Below, in pieces: positions 36,013 through 46,898 of a stretch of DNA of 64,000 nucleotides. Origin of the DNA: Lepisosteus oculatus (taxonomy: Eukaryota > Chordata > Actinopteri > Semionotiformes > Lepisosteidae); contig NC_090709.1 in NCBI RefSeq assembly GCF_040954835.1, positions 46,890,976 to 46,954,975 on the forward strand, read 5' to 3'. The position numbers and the translations under genes are program-made. The notes beneath the pieces were generated by a model that saw only the letters and a list, made by a program, of their open reading frames with translations, was not told the origin of the DNA and searched no databases. The first letter of the stretch is position 1; every line of letters begins with the position of its first letter.

Positions 36013-37182
36013 AGCTCGCATGAACAGGCAGGCGATACAGCCCTACACAGCCCTGCCGCAGTACACGGATATAATCATACCGTTATTAAATTCTTGAGAT
36101 ACGCGATTCCATATTATATTCCCTTTTAATCAAATTCTAAAAGTATGCTTGTTGACTCCGGTATCACGTTAGTTAAAGACTTCGAAGCTTACAATGTTTA
36201 GGGAGAAATGGAATACTGGTGTGTATTTTTTTCTTTTCATGATAGGTGTCGCATTTTAAATCATTTTCGTAGTTAGAAATTATGAAACGCCCTGTTAAAA
36301 GCAAGGAAGTTTTTATGCCCGTTGAAGTAAAACAAAATGCCTGACAAAGTATGGCTTGGACAGATTCCAAGTGCTTGTACAAATGTGCTAAAGAAATTAT
36401 ACTTTGAGTATACAGCTTGTCCAAAGTCATCCATTATTAATACTATTAGTAATATCTTCAGTAAAGGCTTTGATGCATAAATATTTCTGATAAAGGTAGG
36501 TTGTGTACTTTTGTCCAACTGAGCAATCTTGCTTTCATAAAATATACCAACATTTTAATGACTGATGATTAACATGCTGTAATACACAGTTCAAAATTAA
36601 AGGCTCAAATGCTGTACATGAGACGTTAAGCTCCCCCTGGCGGTTTTACAAGGCGACGCCGGATAGTTAGTCACGTGACACACATGAACCGCGTGATACC
36701 CCGGTGGGCGTGTATGCCGCGGTATGCCGCGAAATACCTCACCCATTTTGAATGGCTGCATCTGAACATCCCCGACATAGAAGGTTGTGGAAGTGACTTA
36801 GAGATGTGCAGGTGCTCACAGAACACAATCCATCTTTTGCATCTTTTAAGTGCTCTTGATTAAACTATGCATAGTAAAACAGCAGTACTGATGATTTTCA
36901 TGGACTGATGCACACTTGTTCACAACTCCAGTGATAAAACCTTGTCTGTAAATATTGTAGAACGTAAAAGGGTGAAACAACGCTCCAACCGCAGGAATGG
37001 TAACAGAAAGGATAATTTTCTTATTTAATACGTCCTTTTGAGATGCCTTGTCAACGCACACAGACGTTAGAGCTGAACAAATATTTTGTACACAAGACGG
37101 CAGTGCGATATTAGAATTCCTGTCTTCTTGATGGATTCAGACTCCTTCTCAGAGGTCCATGCTCACCAAATAAGTTTACAGC

Positions 37183-37863
37183 TGTAGCGGCAATGCTTGT
37201 TAATAAGACAGAATTAAGCATTGCTGAGCTTTCCTAAATGAGGCCCCATCTCACTCTCCCTCTCTGTGGTGCAGCCACTGAGAAAGTATTCATGCAGGCT
37301 GATTTAAGATGTTTTCTTTTGATAAGGGACAGCTCTTAAACGGAGATGCACTTAGCTAAGCCTAACTATCATGATCAATGGTCATCCATTGGCGCCTATC
37401 TGTCTAGGGAGTGCTGAATAATTTTGCGAATAATTTTGCACGCCCCACTTTTCATTTTTTTATTAGTTAAAAAGGTTTCAAAAATCCAATAGATTTCGTT
37501 CCACTTCACAATTGTGTCCCACTTGTTGGTGATTCTTCACATAAAATAAAAAATTTATATCTTTATGTTTGAAGCCTGAAATGTGGCAAAAGGTTGAAAA
37601 GTTCAAGGGGGCCGAATACTTTCGCAAGGCACTGTACCTTGTATATTGATAACCCTCACAGTAAGGTCTGCCGCTTGTATCCAGGCAGACTGGTATATTT
37701 TTGGTGCACAATTTATATTAATCACTGTATCTCGTGTATTGAACCCGTGTGTGTGCGTTGTTAGTTGTTCTGACGATTGATTTTCTAAAAGCCACAACGA
37801 ACCACCTCGTGATTACTGCCTCAGTCTCAGTAATTGTCTCAGTAAACCCATCAAACCTCTACA
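37183..37863 (+). repeat. Solo LTR with 4-bp target duplication (LTR copy 3)
   Basis: It begins TGTAGCGG and ends CCTCTACA. The flanking bases are CAGC on both sides, a 4-bp target-site duplication. About 0.8 kb of its middle is replaced by one end of a Tc1-like transposon. It lacks any internal retroelement sequence. Confidence 0.85.
37418..37634 (-). mobile_element. One end of a Tc1/mariner-like transposon
   Basis: Ends in the fish Tc1-type terminus CTTTCGCAAGGCACTG followed by TA. It sits in LTR copy 3 at a TA that is intact in LTR copy 2. The other end and the transposase are missing, probably lost with the neighbouring LTR segment. Confidence 0.7.
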
Positions 37864-39022
37864 CAGCTAAGGAAGAGTAGCTCGGAAAATACCCAACTCA
37901 ACAAGCGAGTGCGTTGGTTGCTCTTGCTCTTAATGCAAGGAGCTGTTTTTTATTTTGCATTAATTATTATTAACCAGAAACAGCTGCACAACTGGTCGCA
38001 TTTGTGATTGTCACTTCTCTGCTTCAGCAAGGTCAATAAAAGACTCTGAAAGTAGTAGAGAAAAACTGAATTAAAATCATATTAGCAATTCTGAGCGATA
38101 TCTGCATACAGGCAATCCAATAAGAACGTTGAAATCTTTGAATGTCATCTCTCTATATATTGCGCTGCTTTTTACTTGGAGTAAAACTATTGGATTGAAG
38201 GGTTAAAATGTATTGTTGTTATTTGGAGAAATCAATGAACTCGTGATTTTATATGTTTTAAAAGACGGTCATGCGCACAGAAAAAAGACAGTGCTGATTA
38301 TTTTTCTGGAGACGGAGCACTGATGACCTGTCCGAGCCAATTGATAAAGCCCACCCAGTGGATACTCTAGCAGAACGTGGAAGAACGTTCACCATTGTAA
38401 CCAAGGCAACCACAGGAACAACATCAAGAAGCACAGTCAATTCCCCATTTAAATCTTTCGTGTAAGGTATGCCATGTGAAAGCATGAAGTAGATCCCCTG
38501 ATCTCTTTTGAACATGGACAAGGTATTTTTGATGGAGCGCTATGAGAAAAGATTTAATAAGCTACTCCTGCCGATGATTCAGCATAAAGAAGTAAAAGCT
38601 TCACAAACAAAAGCAGCTCGCTACCACAGCCAATATTTAATGTACTTGGTGGCACATTACTATTTGCACTGGCTCAAAAGTGGTCTCGGCAGACGTTGTT
38701 CCCTACTTTACGTAGCGCCAAAGAGCATTTCCATTGAGAAAAAAAAAATCTTTCTTGATGTTAAACATAGAGAGCCTGCCTTTTAGAAGTTCTCCCTCTA
38801 AACACCTTGTGCAGCCTCCCGACAGACTAACAAAAAGCGCCTTTTCACCAACTCAATTTATAATACGCCCCTCAAAACTCACAACCGAATAACAATCCAT
38901 CCATATATTTGTTTTCCAAGATCCATTCAAGGCAACTTGGCTCTTCGCAAGCAAATCATTTCAGGATGGAAACTCAGTTTAGTCAACTACTGGTGCATTC
39001 AGCACACCACCTGCTCTCGCTT

Positions 39023-39135
39023 GTCAGGGTGGCCGAGTAGTCTAAGGCGCCAGACTCAAGGACATGTGTCTTTCCAGCTGGCTTGGGTGTTCTGGTCTCC
39101 AAATGGCGGCGTGGGTTCAAATCCCACTCCTGACA
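39023..39135 (+). tRNA. tRNA-Leu(CAA) with intron, arm 2 copy
   Basis: 113 bases, partner of 24483-24595. Two changes weaken it: GAGTGG is GAGTAG in the D loop (one of the conserved GG pair lost), and the variable-arm stem reads CTCCAAATGGCG, losing a pair. Anticodon, intron and T arm are intact. Confidence 0.85.
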
Positions 39136-41519
39136 GCTTCTGCTTTTAGCTCTCTTGAATTGTTCCAGTGCTACAGTGAATGACTGAAATATTAAAGCAG
39201 CAGAAGAAAGCAAGCAACTCAGTGCAATTTGTGAGTATTCTGCACTGTTAAAATGCACAGGTTTTCATACTTTTTGGAATTCGTAGCTCAAGAAGTGACT
39301 CCTGTTTCATTTTCTATTCACCAACTGGATTTGCATTCCGCCCCTCACACCTCACAACAGAATAACAAACGGCTTCATGTGCCACAGCATTCCCCTGTAG
39401 ATTCGGTTTGCACTATGAATTAGGCGACCCCGAATGAAATATTTTAGTGTTGGCTCAAATGTGAGGAATTTCATGAACCCTCAAAAAGGAACGCTTGCAG
39501 AAAATGCCAGCAATTCAAAGCCTGTAGGCAGCATGAACAGACCAATTCTGCAATTTCTTTTATCGAGGGCGGTGCTTTCTGAGTCGATGGCTCTGCATTA
39601 GAAATGAGAAGTGCTGAACTCTAAACACGTTCTTGCCATAACTGCTACTCCTGCTGCTACTCCTTCGTCCTCGAAAAAAGAAAAGACAGGCATGTTTTGA
39701 GTCTCAAAATGATCTTCTGGATCCACAAGAAACGTGTAAATTTGATTGATTCCGCAGTATTTTGGATGTACTGTACTTATAACTTCCATCGAAGAGAGAT
39801 TTCATCAGTTGCATGAAATTGAAACTTCCGACTTTTTGTCTGGTATTGAAAATATGTTAAAAAAAAACCATAAACAATTTTCTAACAAACAACTCATGAA
39901 TTATTGCCAGGATCTATATTTAGCGTTCGGTGGTGATAACACTGCTTATATTGATTGAGTAGAAATCTATGATGTATTGACAGCTTTATCTGAAGCGAGA
40001 AGTCCTAGAACGCCATCTATGAAGTTTTAGGATTCATACCAAGAAATGCCTTTTGTTTCCCACCCCAACTGCTGCTTTTGCATTACACATTATGTGAACG
40101 TTACCAGTTTTGGTAGCTTCTGGGCATGATTAAACTGAAACTGAAACTTATTATAAAATTCTTAAATCAGGACTAATTTTAATATCAAATGAAATTACTA
40201 TAGAAGAAAAGGTTTAACTGAAATATGATATGCAAGCCTGAAAAATAGAACAATTCAATTTATACATATGCAGCCATTCAAAGTGCCCGGTACAGACACG
40301 TACTGGAGGTAATTGGCTACGGCGTCGCGCATTTTGGCGGAATATGACGCAAGATGACGCGGGGTACCGCGGTACGTGATTGGTTGACCGACAGGGGCAC
40401 TCTTGGTCTGTTGGTCTGTCGTAGAAAAATTTACTGTAAATGTCTTTACTGTGCCCGTTGTAGTATTGAATATTCATATGGAATTTTACCACTGAAGGGA
40501 AATCTTAATAGCTGAGCATAAAAAGAATAGGATCATACTGTAAGGCGTGTGAAGGCCATAAACAATATTAATTTTGGAACATAAACATACAGTATATGGC
40601 TGGTCTCGGTTCTTTAAAGAAAACATACACGAAACATGGTTTCATTATGACCAGAATCGGTCTTGAGATATTTTTAACTTGATTTACAGTATTTGAGAGG
40701 TATGTCTTGACACCGATACTACGTAAATACTGCTCACGTATATGTTTCTAGGTTTATATTATGCATTTCATACGGTCAAATTACTTTTGAGCATCTGATA
40801 AGAAGCGCGAAACGGTATGCCCAGGGCGTTTTAGTTTCGTTTTGTGCGGGGACTCTGCTTTAACTATATCGCCGTGGATTGATTAGAGATATCAAGTACA
40901 TACAAGTCATTTTTTAAATGTTGTAGTTCGTCTTGTAAAAATGTTACGAGTACATCACCTGTGAACAATTGCACAGGTTCTGTTTCCATATTGCGGATTT
41001 TGGTTACGTAATATTATTTTCTAATTTCACGTTGTGAATATATGATTTGGGCAAACAGAGCCGCAAAGAAGTACATTATGGGTTGTTTTTTTTTTTTTTG
41101 CAGTTTTATCTAGAACAAGCGATGCTTAAACCTTTGTCTGATTCTTGTGAAACTATCCACACGAGAGTTACCTAGGAGTTGACATCAGTGATGTCACTGA
41201 TAGGATGTTTCTAAAAATCCATCCACTGTAAAACGTCTTCTCCAGTTGTCCTGCATATGTATTTGCTAATGAAGCTGTGTGTTCTGAGCCTGGTTCTCTA
41301 CATTTCTGTATGAACCAGCTTAGAGGGCTAAAGCCAGCCTGTGTTTAAATTGAGTGTAAGGTAATTTATGCTTCTAAAGTCATGGTCAGCATTTATTATT
41401 GTACTGTGCTGTAAACTTGTTCTGTGCCTAATTACATTATTTTATAGCTTTATCAAATCTGTACATTGTCTGTCGATAATTTTTCTGTAGTGCTTTTTCA
41501 GCCCTCAGCATGTGACTGC

Positions 41520-41593
41520 GCTGGCAGCGCTGTGGGTTAGTTTGCTGATTCCCATGTTATACGGTCTGTGATTGAATCCCATGTAACTATGAC
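41520..41593 (+). other. tRNA-like sequence, element B left
   Basis: An A-box-like GTGGGTTAGTTTGCTG and a B-box-like GATTGAATCC, followed by TTTATTTTTT. Together with its surroundings it is the inverted partner of 45928-46002 but more diverged. It points inward. Confidence 0.45.
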
Positions 41594-41870
41594 TTTATTT
41601 TTTAACAAATATTTCTTTGAAAAAATGAAATGTTTCCCTTGGTCAGAGATTAAATAAAACCTCACTCGCACCAAACAAATTTATATTTCTAAATATCACA
41701 ACATGATCTAATTTAAGTATTTTTAATAACAATGAATAGTCACCTATGCGTTACAAAGTAAACATTTATATTGATTTGAATCGCGTTTTGATTTAAGTCG
41801 TAAACGCGTGTTTAAATATATGTGTTTAAAGGCGATATACTGTATAAAAGCACTGATTCTTATGGAATGT

Positions 41871-42423
41871 GTTCCGCCGGGGATTCAAAAAATTTATTTT
41901 TTTTAATCGCGTATCTTAGGAAAATCTCAGTATTACTTTGTTCATGCACAAACAGTGGCATGTTACATTTTTAATTTGGGTGTCTCCTCTTGCCAGAAAG
42001 CTCTAAATTGCATTTTGAGTGCGGGTTTTTGACTTTTTCTAAATTGCAACCCATAAATAAACTGCGACACTTTAAACTGCGACACTTATCATTCAACCAG
42101 AGCTCGAAATACCACAAGGACCCTCAAGAGCACAGCAAAGACTGTATTAAAAGACTGTATCACACCTAAAGAAGACTATTTTAAATTTCTTGGCGCAGTT
42201 CATTGTGCAATTAACCCTTGTATGTGCTGTCCGCGCTCAAAATGCAATTTAAAAAAAGTCAAAAACCGCGCTCAAAATGCAATTTAGAGCTTTCTGGGAA
42301 GAGGAGACACCCAAATTAATAATGTAACATGCCACTGTTTGTGCATGAACAGGGTTATACTGCTATTCCCTTTGATACCCGATTAAAAAAAAAATAAAAA
42401 ATGTTTTGAATCCCCGGCGGAAC
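41871..42423. repeat. Fold-back sequence with about 180-base arms
   Basis: The left arm starts GTTCCGCCGGGGATTCAAAA at 41871 and the right arm ends with its complement at 42423. Inner matches (GAGACACCCAAATTAA, GCATGAACA, TTAGAGCTTTCTGG) continue the palindrome around a centre near 42150. It could be a nested MITE or part of element B's own structure. Confidence 0.75.
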
Positions 42424-42999
42424 CAGGCATCCATATGAATCAAGTAACAGGTTTATTCAATGCTGAAAAAAAGAAGAAAGAAAACACATTCCATAAGAAT
42501 TGACTGAGCTCCGCTCTGTACCACGCAATGATCCCCCCAGAGTCTCAGTCCCGGGTTATTTGGGTTTTTAGACAGAGGGTAAAAAACTCTCTCTCTGGCT
42601 TGACCTCCCCCTCCCTGTGTATTGTCTGTTTTTTTGTTAACAAGGCTCGCCAGCTAATATGAATCGAAACCTGTCTTTCTAGCTTTTAAAGTCGTGCGAA
42701 GTGTAAGCCACAATTCAAATAGAGAAAAAAGAGCTGACTGGCAAGATTTAAGATGTGGCTGTCAATGTTGGATTAAAAAAAACACATTGCCAGACGTTTG
42801 TTGCATTGCTTGAAAAATAACTTTATTTCGAGAGACTGGATAAGTATTTCAAGTGTTTTTTTTAACTTCCTGAAAAACAACTAATAATTTAACTATATGT
42901 GCAAACGTTTTATGATAAGTCACTGTTGTGAATGTCTGTGGACATGTGCTGGCTGGACAGTAGGCTCTACTGTACACAGAGAGGGGCGGGAGGAGTGGA

Positions 43000-43300
43000 C
43001 AAGCCGGTACATACTCTTAGAGTTTGATTAATAGGGAATATAATACAAACGTTGTTTGGTGTTAATGTGTTGTTAAGTGTGAATTTGTACCTGTTTCCCT
43101 GAGGTCTGGCTTTTTTTCTGGAAAACCATAACTCTGGTCTTGTCCAGATTGACTGTCGGCGCCCAGGTCTGACAGTGCTGCTCCAGCAGCGCCAGGTTCT
43201 GGCGCAGCCTCTGTTCTGTGGGCGACAGCGGGACCAGGTCGTCTGCAAAGAGCAGGAACTCGATTTCCATAATTAATGCAGATCAGTAAATCAAGGGACA
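43000..43300 (-). mobile_element. LINE reverse-transcriptase scrap
   Basis: The minus-strand frame at 43270-43073 contains FADDLVPLSP (the catalytic FADD motif of a non-LTR reverse transcriptase) followed by LDKTRVMVFQKK, a conserved downstream segment. Only about 65 residues remain, next to the start of the BEN gene. Confidence 0.75.
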
Positions 43301-43539
43301 AAACAATTATTGCGCCCGGCTCCTCAATGGGCTTTGACGTGCTAATGCGTTGGTTTAACAGTCCGGGTGTGGCAAGCCTCTAATGTCTCCAGACTTCGGC
43401 AAGAGGCACCCACCTTTCATTGGAAGCCAATGAACATTCTAGCCGTACATGTGAATATAGCATAAATACACAAAGGGATTGGGTGAGCTCCCATCACAAA
43501 AAAAACTGCGAACCTGCACTACAGCTACCACAGTACAGT

Positions 43540-44611
43540 ATGGAGACCAAGACCTTTTACGGGAAGAGACGGGGTGCTTCTGCCGCCCCAGCTTCCAAAG
43601 AGCGAAGGGTAAGCAAATACAGCAGACTTCATCTGAAATACGTTATTACAGCGTATATTACAAGGTATTATTGCCGTTTTGAATTTTAAATTCAATTATA
43701 ATTATTTCTTTGTAGCCTGTTCTTCAAGAAAACACCGCACGGGCGAAACGATCTACCACCAGGACAGTAAAAAAGAAAGCGGTAAGACGGAAAAAAAGAA
43801 AAGTTTATTTTGACTTCTGTTCCGCGACTGATGAATACTACTGTGTGACTTTATTTCTTACATGAATTATGTTATTTTGCCACAGGCCGTGGGTCTCTGC
43901 TCTCGGCCACTGGCCAGGGTGCCAACCTGTAGAAGCAGCACCTGTGTGGAGACATTTCGGCAGCAGCGGGAGCAGTACGACGCATTACTGGGGAGGACTG
44001 GGAGGCTAGAGACACTCCTGAAAATGCAGAGGAAGGAGACAGTATGTTCCAGCAGTCAAACAGTTGAGCAGCTGTCTCTCGAAAAGTGCCTCTCCCCGCC
44101 GCGCAGGTTGCAATGCCTGGCGGAAGCTCTGCCCCCCGCAGAGCACACACCGCCTCAGTACACTCCATCCCGGCCTCTCCGTTCACCACCGCATGGGAAT
44201 TGGTTGATGCTGTCCCCGTCGTCTATCTCCCCCCAGGAAGCACAGCAGAAGTCACAGACGCCAGTGGGAAAAATAATTCTCCCAGATGTCCAACTGCTAC
44301 CCATCACTCAGGAGATGGAGGGAGGGTTGTACTTGCAGTGCATCGGCATAGACGGGAAAACAAGAGCCGACCGCTACGCCACCCTCATGTTTCGAAATCT
44401 TGTGACTTTTGAAATTTACTGGGGGTGGACCATGTCTGTAAATTTTGATGGGTCCAGAGGCAAAAGTGCCTTGCCTTGCAATCTCCGGGAAACCATTAGT
44501 AGCATGGTGAATCGGAGATTCTCAACCCTTACTTTGTGCGACTGGAAAATAATTCGTGATCGGATCAACGAAATGCTTCGTAGAAAGAGGTGCTCTTTTC
44601 CTCTCGTCTAA
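43540..44611 (+). CDS. BEN-domain protein gene, three exons, inside element B
   Basis: Exons are 43540-43608, 43716-43781 and 43886-44611, joined at phase 0 with donors GTAAGC and GTAAGA and acceptors TTTGTAG and TTGCCACAG; the spliced frame gives 286 residues. The start ATG has A at -3 and G at +4. The protein has a basic N-terminus (KRR, KERR and RTVKKKA clusters, likely nuclear localisation), a coiled coil at about 66-95 (TFRQQREQYDALLGRTGRLE), a Pro/Ser-rich linker, and a C-terminal BEN domain at about 207-280 (RGKSALPCNLRETI ... DWKIIRDRINEMLRRK). BEN domains bind DNA and chromatin partners, and the coiled coil suggests dimerisation. A polyadenylation signal follows at 44740. It is intact in sequence, with no partner transposase. 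It could be an element-borne DNA-binding protein or a captured host gene. Confidence 0.8.
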
Positions 44612-44739
44612 CAGTCTGTCCACAAACAAAACATTCCTGTTAGACAAGAGGAATGTAAAAAAACAATTACTTTTGTCAATGGAAACCTGTGTGTGTGTGT
44701 CTCTCTCTGCTGGATGTCCCTCTCACTCTCTGCTGAATG

Positions 44740-44745
44740 AATAAA
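44740..44745 (+). terminator. Polyadenylation signal of the BEN gene
   Basis: AATAAA 129 bases after the stop codon, in a T-rich setting. Confidence 0.65.
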
Positions 44746-45039
44746 AGCATTTTTATTAAAAACGCGTTTGCGTTTGTCTGGTATTTACTTTTGTCCCTTT
44801 TAACTGTTTTTCCCATCTACGTTTTTGCTTTGAGATGCCACTTTTAAAGGTGATATGTAAAATAATGTTTTTTATTATTGTTATAGAGAAACATGATCAG
44901 ATTTTCCCTGGTTCAGAAAAAAAAGATCTAAAGTGCTACATCTAACTTTCTTAATTCAATGTATTTAAAGCAGTGAACTACTGTAGATGTAACATAACAC
45001 TCAGAAATACAATCGAGAATAGTTTTGTGGTGTTTGTTT

Positions 45040-45640
45040 AGATGAAATGTTCCTAAAACGTATAACGTAACAAAATTAAAGACGATTAAAATCTGTAATC
45101 TTTCCACTTGTACTGTATGTCATCGGAAAGTTTCTGCTTTGTGTAAGGATGGTATCAAAAAGTAATCTTAAGTGGTGAGAAAGCTGTGCTCAATGTATTT
45201 AAGGGACTTAAAAGTTAAAGGAGATGCTTCATATTGCTTGACTAATTTTAAAAACTAAGTTATAAATGCAGACGCTCCCTCGGTGCCACGCCGGGTGTAA
45301 AGATCAAAATATACATTCGTCCCGGGCAGAGGCCGAAGAGCCCGGCTGGGGTGCGTGGGGAAGAGCAGGACAGGAGTGAAAGTGGTCAGGGCGGGGTTAA
45401 GGAAGGCGTACAGTCTGGGCAGGTATAGATTACACTTTTCTAAAACGTATTTGAAAAATAAAAACGATTACAATCTAATCCTTCCACGTTTGATCCCAAA
45501 ATCCCAAGAAAAATAAATCTAAACGGGTAGAAAGCTATGCTGAAAGTTTATTAAGATACTTAGAAGACAAAAATACTGTATCAATTTATGTTGCATTAGT
45601 CTGATTATGATTAAAAAAACACATAATAAAAAATGAGTTT
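45040..45640 (+). repeat. Diverged direct repeat within element B
   Basis: About 45040-45260 and 45430-45640 share ordered segments (CTAAAACGTAT, GATTAAAATCTGTAATC-like, GAGAAAGCTGTGCTCAA-like), interrupted by a GC-rich segment at 45265-45420 of unknown origin. Confidence 0.55.
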
Positions 45641-45927
45641 GCGATTTATATCAAAACACGATTTAAATCAATATAAATGTTTATATTGTAACGCATACTG
45701 TCCAGCCTCCATTTCTCTATAAAAATTTACTCTATTACACACACACACACAATAGAAGCAGGAAGCAGAAGCAGGGACCGTTATCAGATGGGAAGAAGGT
45801 GACTATTCATCATTATCAAAAATGACTTGGAATCGATCATGTTGTGATATTTTGAAATATAAAAGTCAATTGATTGTCCATAATATTGCTATTCTATTTT
45901 TTCGAAGAAATGTTTGTTAAAAGAAAA

Positions 45928-46002
45928 GTCCAGCACCAGCTGGATTTGAACACACAGCCCGTGAGTTGGTAATCGAGCACGTAGACCAGTGGGCTACAAG
46001 GG
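45928..46002 (-). other. tRNA-like sequence, element B right
   Basis: A close relative of the two element A copies (TAGCCCACTGGTCTACGTG, GTTCAAATCC, GCTGGTGCTGGAC), followed on its strand by TTTTCTTTT. It points inward. Confidence 0.55.
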
Positions 46003-46898
46003 AATTCACATGAAGAGAGAGGCGAAACAGCCCTACGCAGCCCTGTCGCAGTACACGAATATAATCATATCGTTATTAATTTCTTTAGATACGCGATTCC
46101 ATATTATATTCCCTTTTAATTAAATTCTAAAAGTATGCTTGTTGACTCCGGTATCACGTTAGTTAAAGACTTCGATGCTTAAAATGTTTAGGGAGAAATG
46201 GAATACTGGTGTGTATGTTTTCTTTAAAGTACCGAGACCAGCCATATACTGTATGTTTAAGTTCCAAAATGAATATCGTTTATGGCCTTCACACGCTTTG
46301 CAGTATGCTCCTATTCTTTTTATGCTCAGGCACTAAGATTTCCCTTCAGTGGTAAAATTCCATATAAATATTCAATACTTAAACGGGCACAGTTAAGACA
46401 TTAAATATACATATACATACTGTATACAGTACAGTTTGCATACGGTGATATGTTTATGCTCCTAAATCAATCTCTTTTATGAGCATGTGAAAGGCATGGT
46501 GAATCGATTCTCATAAATTACTGTACTTTGCATGATTGGAAACAAATGCGTGATTGCGAAATGCTGTGGTGTTACTTTTACAAAGACGGTCAATGAAAAA
46601 ATGAATGTGGACCAGGGCAATACTTTTGAGTTTACACTTACAGCTTGTCCAAGGTCATTCATTATTAATACTATTAGTAATATCTTCGTTAAAGACTTTG
46701 ATGGCGACAGCTCAAACACGAGAGGTTGAGCTTTATTAGCTCCACCTTGCGGAAATTCCGGATACTATTATTTTGCTTGCCGTATTATAGGAGAATTTAC
46801 GGTAACTAGGGGTATTTACCGGTAACTCGCGGTAGACTGCATACAGCGCACCGGAAAATAATGCGGTATCGCCCTCGCATTTTGAATGGCTGCATCTG

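Larger units (their letters stand above)
33816..36764. mobile_element. Element A: TA-flanked DNA element, internally deleted relative of element B
   Basis: Its ends are inverted repeats: CAGATGCAGCCATTCAAA at 33816 and its complement ending ...GGCTGCATCTG at 36764. TA precedes the left end; the base pair after the right end is AA. The left 300 bases match the left of element B (40265-40640) and the right part matches the right of B (for example 36410-36480 with 46640-46710). The interior (34900-35560) matches the left part of B in inverted orientation. Inverted blocks containing a tRNA-like sequence lie at about 34125-34445 and 35920-36235, and a further partial copy lies at 35570-35840. No transposase and no BEN gene are seen. 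It is best read as a rearranged non-autonomous copy. Confidence 0.75.
37183..40262 (-). repeat. Inverted-duplication arm 2
   Basis: The reverse-complement match to arm 1. The solo LTR is at 37183-37863 and the rest (37864-40262) follows arm 1 back to about 23340. It is cut off at 40264 by the insertion of element B. Confidence 0.88.
40265..46898. mobile_element. Element B: 6.6-kb TA-flanked element carrying a BEN-domain gene
   Basis: Bounded by inverted repeats (CATATGCAGCCATTCAAA at the left, complement ending ...GGCTGCATCTG at the right) with TA directly outside both ends, consistent with a TA target duplication. Long inverted arms lie inside (about 41590-41820 with 45640-45925), each next to a tRNA-like sequence. 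The centre holds a three-exon BEN-domain gene; a LINE scrap and a fold-back sequence are nested to its left. It is inserted in inverted-duplication arm 2. I find no recognisable transposase, so the superfamily is unknown; a TA target would fit Tc1/mariner or similar. Confidence 0.72.

Noticed and set aside
43420-43540. Upstream extension of the first BEN exon
   Set aside because: The in-frame extension has no ATG before 43540, which itself has a good initiation context.
46477-46719. Minus-strand frame with a segment (KILLIVLIM) also seen at 36273-36518
   Set aside because: The similarity follows from the homologous right ends of elements A and B. Outside that segment the frames diverge and show no domain.
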